Assembly (NCBI GenBank): GCA_031761405.1
Contig: JASEVX010000011.1
Coordinates: forward strand, 63,551,543 to 63,615,542
Origin: Serripes groenlandicus
Lineage: Eukaryota > Mollusca > Bivalvia > Cardiida > Cardiidae
Direction: 5' to 3'
DNA length: 64,000 nucleotides
In this document: one piece after another, positions 55,322 to 64,000 of the stretch
Layout: the number at the start of each line of letters is the position of its first letter
How positions within the stretch are numbered: position 1 is the stretch's first letter
Notes under the pieces: model-generated
Seen by the model: only the letters and a program-made list of their open reading frames with translations
What the model was told of the DNA's origin: nothing
The model's database searches: none
Made by a program: the position numbers and the translations under genes

Positions 55322-57838
55322 ATGTTTAAGTTATTATCAGACGACAATTCTGCTCGTCAACATTCTACACCTACCGCTATTCTTTTGTACTTTAATAAAT
55401 CGCTAGCAGACGACACACATTTACATGTACAAACCCGTGTTCCTCTCTGGCCAAAGAACGCCAACACTTTTACACCAGTAATATCAGACCTAGATAGACA
55501 CATCAAAGCGTTATCTTCTGACAGTCAGAAATGACCGCAGACCGTATTTTATCAGAAATAGAGAGTGTTGCAGTCCTACGAGCAGTTTGTTTTCGGTCGT
55601 ACACTGGGTGTGGACATAGTTCATGTACATATGCCATCAGGGAATGGCCATAAAAACGAAACGTACGTTGATCTTTCAAGCTGTGGCAAACCAGAGGATG
55701 TATCATTCAGATCAGAAACACGGATGAACTATGTTGCGCTCGCGCCATAGTGACGGCTATAGCACACTTAGACAAACACCCACAATGGATCAGCATAAGA
55801 CAGGGATGTTCAATACAGAGACAACTAGCAGAGACCCTTCACTTCCGTGCAGGTGTGCCTTTGAAAACATGCGGAATTAATTTCAAAATGGGTTATCTAA
55901 ATATCAACTATTTGTTATCTCAAACGAACATTTTGATGTCATCATTTACGAGGGCCCAGAAGGTGGTGTCCCTATATATTGTATTACCATGACGAGCATT
56001 TTGGTGTCATCCCCAAGATGACAGGATTTCTTAAACGAAGCTACTTATGTGAAACATGTAAAAAAGGGTACAACACCAAAGAACAACATGTTTGCAATAA
56101 TCCCTGTGTGTACTGCCGCCACCTGCATAGAAAAATTGCCCTTCTGGGATAAATGCAATTGTTTTTTTAAGAACGATATCTGCTTGCAAATGCATTTAAT
56201 GAAGAATGGAGGTGGTAAATAAACATGTGATGTTAATTTCAGATACAAAGATTAGGACCAAACTATCAATATTAAAGTTCACAAAAAGGCACATGTCTGT
56301 CATGAAGTTTATTGTAAAACGTTTACAGATTTTTCTTCAGTGAGAATCACTTATGTCACATGCAGCCGGTAATTCCAAAAAGGAAATCCATCAAGACGGG
56401 ACGCTTTTCATACATATTTTTTGATTTCGAATGTACACAAGATGATCAATTACAATGTACACAAGGTTATGCTGTCGGTAAAAATTACACATGTAGAAAC
56501 TGTTGAAAGTCATGGTGTGGAACATATCAACACAGACGTTACATGTGTGTGGTTCAAAAAGGATATGAATTGTGTATGCAGAATCAAGTTACACCAGAGT
56601 CATTCTGCAAGTCATGTAGTAAAAAGGAGAAAGTGTTTAAAGGGTCTGAGACAACGGTCGCATTTTGTAAATGACTATTTCCTGATGCAAGCGTAGGTGC
56701 AACCGTGATCTGCCACAACTTTAAAGGATTTGACAGCTACCCTATTTTACAGTACCTTCATGAAAATGCCATCCTTCCTGAAGTGATTACAACTGGAACT
56801 AAGTACATGTCCATTTACGTTCCTGTATGCAACATTCGTTTGATAGATTCACTGAATTTTATCCCAATATCATTGGCTGATATGCATGAATCTTTTGGTG
56901 AGACAGAAGTAGTTAAAGGTTACTTTCCTCATTTATTCAATCACAAGGAAAATCAACATGTGATATATCCGCATCTTCCAGATCTATCTGTTTACACACC
57001 GGACAACATGAAGCGGGTGTTTAGAGCAACATTCCTTGCTTGGTATGACGAAAATAAAAATAAAACGTTCAACATCTCAAAAACGTTTACAATACTGTCA
57101 ATCTGATGTGCATTTTCTGAGAAAGTGCTGCCTTAAATTGAGACAATTATTTATGGGCTTAACTACAAAAGGTGACAACAAAGGTATAGATCCATTCGAA
57201 AAATGCATCGCTATTGCCTCTGCATGCAATCTCTTGTATCGAACAAACTTTCTATCACATGAGAGCATTGCAGTTATACCTCCTCATGGCTACCAACCTG
57301 AAGAGAGACACTCTATCATGGCTTATCAGTGGATGTTCTATTTTGCTCAAAAGTAAGGGTTATTCGTTCAACATGGACGATATATTGGTGAGGACCATAC
57401 AAAGTGGATGGTTATTACGAACACAATGGAGACACAGTTGTAATGGAGTTCCGTGGTTGCTTCTGACACAGTTGTCCGAAATGCTTTTCTAAAGATACAA
57501 TTAACCCTATCACGGAAACGATGATGGAGGACTTATACGCGAGAACCACGGAAAAGCAACGTTTCATAGAAGAAAGTAGCTATACATATTTTAGTTTGTG
57601 GGGATGTGAATATCAACAGGATTTTAAGACAAATGAAAATATGATTAAATGTAAAGTGCTGCCACCTAGAGGACTGTATATACCTGTCCTGCCAATGAAA
57701 TGTAATGGAAAACGCATTATATGTTTAGTTTATGTCGCATCTGTTGTGAACACTATCAGCAAAGTCGATGTACTCATGGATACTCCGAGCGAGCATTTTT
57801 GGTACTGTAACAAAGTAATAACTCATAATACATTTTAA
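55322..57838 (+). pseudogene. Polinton/Maverick-type protein-primed DNA polymerase B relic
   Basis: Homology-like segments in shifting + frames. Around 55982-56120 a cysteine/histidine-rich N-terminal segment is visible. Near 56411 lies 'FFDFE' (ExoI motif, D-x-E), near 56713 'HNFKGFD' (ExoII) and near 57085 'YCQSD' (ExoIII), the three metal-binding motifs of the 3'-5' exonuclease. 'GIDPFEKCIAIASACN' and 'IPPHGYQPEERHS' follow, typical of this polymerase group. Breaks: frame changes between 55750 and 55982, near 56500-56700, near 57040-57100 and near 57350, with in-frame stops including a TGA at 57464. The palm region (the Tyr-x-Asp-Thr-Asp-Ser-type site) is absent, so the copy is truncated and dead. 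55322-55740 is assigned only by adjacency. No other Polinton genes seen nearby. Confidence 0.75.
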
Positions 57839-57839
57839 C

Positions 57840-58916
57840 TTGTTTATTACGAGATGTACATGTCCCAAAAGCCGGCCACTCTCTGGCTACTTTTCATATG
57901 ATCTCTGTCCTATTTATACTAATAGCCTATCTGCCTTATGGAAGTTTGTCCATTAATTATTGGTCAGATGTAATCAAACATACTCAGGTTAATTGCACCT
58001 GTCAAAATGTACAGTGCAGTTAGAGAAAGCTAACCGTGTCACAGAGAAATCTAGTTGATTACATCTTTACACCTTTCCATGTTATTTATATAAAGAATTC
58101 TAAATAGAAATTCATCAGAAAGATCTAAGACCTTGCGGTGACGACCAATCCTTAATAAGAACATATACATGTATTTGGTTATATTGATAAATAACAAATT
58201 GATCAAACATGTATAGTACTTGAAAACAGTAGTCATTCACCAATTCAAGCGAATTGAATATTTGCAATTTAAAAGAAACAATTAAATGAACACCGTATTA
58301 ACATAGTTGTACTGAATAAGTAGGAAATGATAATGTAGAAATGAATCTGAAATAGTCAATACAACAAGGTAACAATATAAATATTTCTCCAAACAGTACG
58401 ATGATTAATAACGATCCAACAGTCTTGTATTTCTTAGCACTTCGCAGTATCCAGAATAATTTGAACGCATGTGGAATTATAGTTACTCACGGTAGAATCG
58501 TCAGTAGAAGAAACATCATCAGTAATTCTAGTAGTAGTGGAAGAAGTAGTAGTATCTACCGTCGGACTATATGTAATGCGTACATAAATGCATATTTTGT
58601 AAAACACTAGAAGTTTTATTTCTTGGTGATGTATTTTGTATGTTAATAAACTTTGCAACATGTATATGTTAGTAACGATAATCTGACTGAATTATCCCGA
58701 GATCTTCAATTCTATTTTAACCCGGTTTCCCTTTTTACATGAAATATGCAGGTGGCGACCTTAAAACATATAGGCACATATATGGTGAATTTCTAGAAAT
58801 GAAGGTTAAATAAAAAATCAAATATAGTTGGATACATTGTTGCCATATGAGAAATTGCTCATCGTCTGCTTAAAGAAAGCCTCTGCAAAACGAACGGATT
58901 TAAGACTCCATGTCAA
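57840..58916. other. No gene recognised
   Basis: AT-rich. A possible Ser/Thr-rich exon on the minus strand (58491-58566) is treated as a finding only. FB-A fragments lie near 58840-58880 ('agaaattgctcatcgtctgc'). Confidence 0.45.
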
Positions 58917-58976
58917 TGTCCACCCTGACTGTTAATAGCTGTATGGGAATGCAGCTATTAACAGTCAGGGTGGACA
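58917..58976. repeat. Perfect 25-bp hairpin, 10-nt loop
   Basis: 'tgtccaccctgactgttaat' plus 'agctg' pairs perfectly with 58952-58976 across the loop 'tatgggaatg'. Confidence 0.9.
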
Positions 58977-59455
58977 CACTCTCCATCGACTTTTCTCCAA
59001 TCCACGAGTTAATCTGTTTCGACGAATTGCAGTTTTGGCTTTTTCAACATCATCACCTCTATCAATTTTTTGTCTTCAATTATTATTGAGTGTTTGACTT
59101 GAAATTTACTACGACCAAATGACATATATCTTTGTAATATATCATAACAATTGTCAGCACGATCAGACAAATATTGAACACAATACTGCCAAACCTGCAC
59201 AGTTATAAATTTTGTTGAGTGTATACTGGATGTCTCATTTCCACATACCGTTTTCAAATATAAAGGTGAATAACTCATTTCATGTGACTTCATGCATTAA
59301 TATTATGTTTATATTGCTTATAGACCAAGCGGATCGGTTGTGGTAACTTTGCATACAACTTGTTATTCATGTATTTAAAATTTTCGCAGGTCAGGATACT
59401 AAACGATTGGTCTTACCTTCTGTATCTTTCAGACGAGAATGAACCCGTCTGTAGT
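58977..59455. other. No gene recognised
   Basis: The minus-strand frame 59009-59293 (94 codons) has no family I recognise. Confidence 0.4.
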
Positions 59456-59570
59456 AAACGGCGATTGAAACATTGTGGCAAAATGATTTCAACGCTACTG
59501 AATATATTTGCCAAGATGTTTTCTGCTCGAGATGTGTTGTTTGTGGGAAAGAGTCAAGCGCATTAAGAAA
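59456..59570. mobile_element. Foldback element copy (FB-A), diverged
   Basis: 'aaacattgtggcaaaatgat', 'gccaagatgttttctgctcg' and the end 'tgtttgtgggaaagag'. Confidence 0.5.
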
Positions 59571-59789
59571 AAAGCTTGTAAAGAAGTAGAAGGTAAATTG
59601 TATTATATATACACTATGTCGCCGACAACATCTATTTAAAGTCAGATTGTTCAAATGAGATTATTATAGGTATATGTACCACGCCATGCGATTTGGGGTC
59701 TAACTGCGTCTGTTTACAGTGAAGTCTCGGGGGATCTTCGGGTGTGTGCCTGTGCATAATGTATTCACTGATCGCCTATATGATATATA

Positions 59790-59955
59790 TATAGGGAATA
59801 TTATGTTGCAGTAGTGGTACCGGTTTTAGTATACAACGAGGGTCTTGGACAATTGAAATCTCGCAAGACCGAAGGTCGAGAGAGATGTCAATTGGACTAC
59901 GCCCCGAGTAGACAATACAATTCCTCGAAACTGCAACGAAATTTTCCTTTTATAA
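59790..59955. mobile_element. Diverged palindromic element
   Basis: 'gacaattgaaatctcgc' on the left pairs with 'gagagatgtcaattg' on the right, and 'tatgttgcagt' with 'actgcaacg'. Same style as 53181-53325 but a different sequence. Confidence 0.6.
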
Positions 59956-59985
59956 TATACCTAGTATAACTTTCAAGACAGAAAA

Positions 59986-60244
59986 TAAGCCGTTTTCAAT
60001 AATTCTCAGTCATGTCACGGCTGCTTGTTGACCTATGTGTTTCCTAGTTTTTCTCAAACCAGTGTTCCACACAACAGTTTTGCCAAGCAACTGGCTGCAT
60101 TTCCACATAGACTGTTAGCCCATTGATAGAAGATGAATGACGCTTGTCGCATTAACTTTTGTCAAACATCGGAATGAATATTTGCCGAATTGGGGATCGT
60201 ACTCACGAGCCCCGAATTGATAGCCCGAGTCCCTATCAGGGACC
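59986..60244 (-). mobile_element. tRNA-derived SINE (family S1), minus strand
   Basis: Read on the minus strand it gives 'gagtacgatccccaattcgg' (B-box region), 'gggctaacagtctatgtgga', 'ggaaacacatagg' and the tail 'attgaaaacggct'. Matches 6090 and 41134. Confidence 0.75.
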
Positions 60245-60249
60245 GGTTC

Positions 60250-61010
60250 AACGGATCTGAATAATTTGAACAAACTTGGAAGCATATATATGCCAAACTA
60301 TTTTTAAATCATGTCAGTTCTTTGGACAAGATCATTTCCCATTCCGTGGGAAACGTGGCAGCAAGGCAAGAGATTCGCATGGAATTTTATTGTTTTATCC
60401 CATCTAATAGAATATCACGTTTTGTTCCGTTGCTATGGTAACCAGTGTTTTTCATGTCAGTTAATTATTTTATCAATTTAACGAGCTTCACAATTGAATA
60501 AGTAATCAATAAGGAACAATGAATAAGTAATCGTACATGCGTTTCATAGTGGTATCAGTCGCCGTTTTTGGCCAGAAGTTATTCCTACGGCTGTTAAAGA
60601 ATAGTGTCAGTTTTTCGCCAATGTATACATCTTTCTTTAGCCTTACTATGCACTAGGCACATGTTTCGATTTAAACCATTTGTATTTGGTCGCGTATGGA
60701 ACGCGATTATTGATATAATTAGAGGTCCAGACATGGCGGGAGAACGTAGTATACAGCTCTTTTCATAACAATATATCTCTTATTTTCCAACCAAATCCTA
60801 TGATGAGGGTACTCAAAAAAATAGTCTCTTTCCGACGATTTGTTTGAGAACTCACAAAAAAAGGTCAGAGGGTCAAAAATTGAAATAATGATGTAGAACG
60901 TATAAAACGACCAATATGTCGAGCTCTGGACCATCACTGACATACATGACGCATTTGCTAATGAGAGTTTAGTGTATTGATACAAATATATGAATTGATT
61001 TTCTAGTGAG
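60250..61010. other. No gene recognised
   Basis: AT-rich spacer. A 106-codon minus-strand frame (60719-61039) is not recognisable. Confidence 0.45.
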
Positions 61011-61152
61011 TTGTTGAGAAATGGACTCATCTTCATCATGTTACCGCTTCAAACCGTTTAAACCATTGGTTTTTAACTAGTCTTGTTGAGAAATGGACTC
61101 ATCTTCATCATTTTACCGCTTCAAGCCGTTTAAACCATTGGTTTAACTAGTC
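61011..61152. repeat. 72-bp direct tandem duplication
   Basis: 'ttgttgagaaatggactcat' at 61011 recurs at 61083, and the copies differ at only a few positions. Confidence 0.9.
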
Positions 61153-61154
61153 TT

Positions 61155-62260
61155 ACTTTGCAATAAATCAAGACATGAAATGAACAAATAAACAGAACAA
61201 TTGCCAGTTTAGATGTTACAACAAGATGTGTTTCCCTTTCTGAACATCTAATGTGAAAAGTAAATTTTTATTCTAAACATAGCACTCGTGGTAATGTCAA
61301 TTTTGGTGTTCAGAGATGACAGTGTCAATAATCTATTAAAGCAACGATGGCCATTACACTTGTTAATTAGTTTAAATTGTATTTCATATATTAGAAATAT
61401 TTTGGATCCATATTCTATGTTTTAAATACCGTTATAGATTGATTATATATGCCCGAGATCATAGTAAATTACCATTTTTATTTTTCAAGATGAAAAGAGT
61501 AGTCTTTAATACTTTTTCTTTGTGCGTTTGCTTTCAGTAAATGCTCACGGACCAGGAGGCAATTGATTCTCTTATTTAACTCTATACCACATACGACAAA
61601 TATGCAGACGACATTAACAAAACGTTGCAAAAATTGATTGTAAATCAAGATTAATACGATACATATTGAATCGAGAAGTCGATTATAATGCAATATGAGG
61701 TCGTGAATTCATGATGGGACAGACAAAGTACAATCGACCGTCACCAATAATCAGACTGACAAGGCAGGAGATACAAAACGTTTAGTTTCAAGATAAGAGA
61801 GCGAGGCTCGGTAGCGGGACGTCGTGGGTTAGATATCATGCAAAGCCATACCAAAGCCCTTTTAATGGTATTTCTTGGCACTGTGCTTGTAAGATGTGTA
61901 ATTTACTCAGGACGCGTTGTTATATAACTTAAGAGACTTGGGTAGTTATTTGAAATTTAAAACAGATTGGTGTGCAATTGGCACAACCACCGAACATGTT
62001 TCCCTCAAACCCACTAAGTGTCAGTAATTTTCCGCTATAAAACAAGACTTCGTCGAAACGGGTTTACGTATAACTGGTACAGTTCAGAGTGAATCGACCG
62101 CAAGGTTAACTAAATTTACAAATCGGTAAAAGATTTGCTAAAAATGGAATCGTTATAATTGGAATTAATAACAGAAATAAGTACTTTGTTAACAATCGAT
62201 TAACTCCATGTTATTTTAAACGTTTTCATTTAATACATGCCCGTGAAAACATTTTCATAC
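61155..62260. other. No gene recognised
   Basis: Contains a half-copy of FB-A near 61585-61640 ('ccacatacgacaaatatgca', 'gacgac'). Nothing else identified. Confidence 0.45.
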
Positions 62261-62261
62261 C

Positions 62262-62657
62262 CTACCCTGTAAGTCTACGATGAAGGGATGCTATTAAGTA
62301 TATCTTCAATAGACGTACATGGAAGGTTTTGATGACTGATAGTCTTACAGACTCCTCCGAGTCTCCCATTGTTGACAAATGCAAAGACCCGTTAACTGCC
62401 CTTGCCTTATTGACATTCACAAATACAAAGACCATTACCTTTACATGTAGAGTAGATCTTACGAAAATAACATCCTTGATTATCAATCTTTTAATGAAAG
62501 ATGCAATTTCGGCACTATCGTCATCTGCATCACTGCTAGAGAGTGCACGCCTCATTCGTCCGGTGCCACAAGACTGGCGTAAATATCGAGTTGTTGTAGA
62601 GACATCGTTTCGACAAATGTGTAACCATTTTTTGTTATAAAATATGGCAAATGTCAT
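62262..62657. other. Overlapping open frames on both strands, unrecognised
   Basis: Minus-strand frame of 131 codons (62657 to 62262) and plus-strand frame of 103 codons (62329 to 62640) over the same DNA, which is less AT-rich than its surroundings. Neither matches a family I know, and I see no convincing promoter or splice sites. It may be a decayed exon or mobile-element gene. Confidence 0.25.
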
Positions 62658-62980
62658 ACAATTTCAAAAAATAAAAATAATATATAACTTGGAATTTAAA
62701 TACAACTGAACTTAATGTTGATAAATGCAACCGACATTTAGATGGATTGAATCCATCTAACTTGTATTCCAGCTACTTGGATATTTTAACCCTTCTGAAT
62801 TAAATCACGGATTTACATCCTGGATTTCCCCGTCATAATTTAGATACGCAGTGAAAATAAAACCTTCGGAATTGAGAAAGAATTACCAACCTGCAGCTTT
62901 GCCTCGCCCGATTCGAGTCTTTGCTGAGGGTCATATATTGACATAAGTATTTAGTCAAATAGTTATAAGAATACTTCTTA

Positions 62981-63187
62981 GTTTAAACTTATTTATTTTA
63001 CATCGATTGCGAAACAAGCCTTTGGCTTAGATTAATCACTTACGATGTCTGCTTCCTGCCGACTTAACCAGTACTCGCGCCGTTTGTGTGGAAAAATCCC
63101 AAAGTCAGGACCCGCTCATCACGGGACTCGAACCAGGAACCTTTGATACGAGAGGCCGACGCTCTACCTCTGCACCACTGTCTTCCA
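62981..63187 (-). mobile_element. tRNA-derived SINE (family S4), minus strand
   Basis: On the minus strand: 'agtggtgcagaggtagagcg' (A box), 'ctggttcgagtcccg' (B box), 'gagcgggtcctgacttt', and a 3' end 'gcaatcgatgtaaaa'. Pairs with the + copy at 42224-42432. Although tRNA-like at the head, it lacks an acceptor-stem pairing. Confidence 0.8.
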
Positions 63188-63559
63188 TACTTCTTATTTA
63201 AGGTTCAAGTGTAGATATTGATCTATAAATTAAAACATGCATTTTCAATCAAATATGCTAAATGTTACGGAAATTGCTTAAAATGGCTCCGGAAATTGTT
63301 TTAAGCAGTCTGTAACAATCGATGAATAGTGTCAAGCGATTTACTCTTAAGATTGAATTCAAATAAATGTGCCATCTCGCAATGAATTTCTATGTTATGT
63401 ACAGGGACCTATTTGTTATTAAATATACAGAGTATAATGTCAACGAAAGAGGATAAATTAAGTGCATGACGTTCGTAAACATACCCGTCTGTGATGAGTC
63501 TTGGAATTGCTTCCGCCTGTTGCAACACAGAGTAAATGCTTCATGGCATTACCCCCTCT

Positions 63560-63960
63560 ACACTGAACTCCTTCTCACTACGTTCTGAAAAATGTAGCCG
63601 AACGGGCTCAAACTGTGTGCAAACGGGAGTGGACGTAGTAGCAACGTTTTAAGGTCTGATTACGAACTTCATGGACGAGCTCGGACGGGTTTGAACGGGA
63701 ATGGTGTTCTAGAACTTTGAGCCTGTTCAACATTTCCGGGCAACCATCCCGTTCTGTAATTAGACGGAGTGACAACGTACTTAAAACGGGATGGACGTAC
63801 TACGAACGGAATTGCCGTACTTGGATCGTACTAGGACCGTGCTATGACGTGATGGGATCGGGCGTCAATTGGTAGTACGTGTGCACACCGACCGGGTTCG
63901 TTTGTAGCTCGTTCATCCCGTTCACAGACAGACTCAATTCGACTGCATTACGTCCTTAGT
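63560..63960. repeat. GC-richer degenerate repeat ('gacgtac', 'acggga')
   Basis: Words such as 'gaacggg', 'ggacgta', 'aacgggatggacgtact' and 'cccgttc' recur irregularly and sometimes in inverted form. It stands out from the AT-rich background and may continue beyond the window. Confidence 0.5.
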
Positions 63961-64000
63961 GCGTTGTTATTCCGTCTTAATAACAAGTTCTAAACAAGTC

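Noticed and set aside
63110..63187. tRNA gene on the minus strand
   Set aside because: Good A and B boxes, but the sequence continues into a SINE body shared with 42224-42432.

Overview
This is an AT-rich, repeat-dense eukaryotic nuclear window, most likely from a lophotrochozoan and probably a bivalve mollusc. That assignment is inference. It rests on a spliced gene with complement-control (CCP/sushi), EGF and C-type lectin exons, on several tRNA-headed SINEs (some ending in a 'gaaaacggcgtaaaaccc'-type tail), on a Polinton/Maverick-type DNA polymerase relic, on LINE fragments and on many minisatellites. Most long open frames here are low-complexity passengers of tandem repeats and are not genes.

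One gene is well supported. It runs on the + strand from a TATA box near 31570 to a polyadenylation signal at 51607, with 11 coding exons between 31622 and 51562. All splice phases agree, giving a predicted 458-residue secreted protein: signal peptide, basic cysteine-rich module (two exons), one EGF-like module, three CCP modules, and a C-type lectin-like domain (CTLD) split over four exons. The order resembles the front half of horseshoe-crab Factor C, but I see no LCCL module and no serine protease. Exon 7 (CCP3) carries one extra base near 43147 that breaks the frame; every other exon is intact.

Layout: 1-9.9 kb has no gene, only a 24-bp array, a SINE and foldback elements. 9.9-17 kb has palindromic elements and AC microsatellites in a degenerate 'gaggac' repeat context. 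17.2-18.1 kb is a LINE 3' coding fragment (- strand), followed by diverged duplicated segments to 21.1 kb. 20-29.6 kb is almost wholly tandem arrays (about 23/33, AG, 41, 28, 53 and 21/24 bp), with a LINE reverse-transcriptase fragment buried in the 21/24-bp array. 29.9-31.4 kb has a foldback element and a 56-bp array just upstream of the promoter. 31.6-51.6 kb is the lectin gene, whose large introns are mostly filled by arrays (34, 43, 35, about 145 bp), SINEs, a LINE end and a 1-kb long-TIR element. 51.7-54.1 kb holds arrays and palindromes. 55.3-57.8 kb is a broken protein-primed DNA polymerase B relic. 58-64 kb has no recognisable gene, two SINEs, hairpins and a GC-richer degenerate repeat at the end.

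A foldback family whose arms carry 'gtcgtctgctgc' and end in 'gggaaagggttaa' recurs roughly every few kilobases and is the commonest dispersed element.
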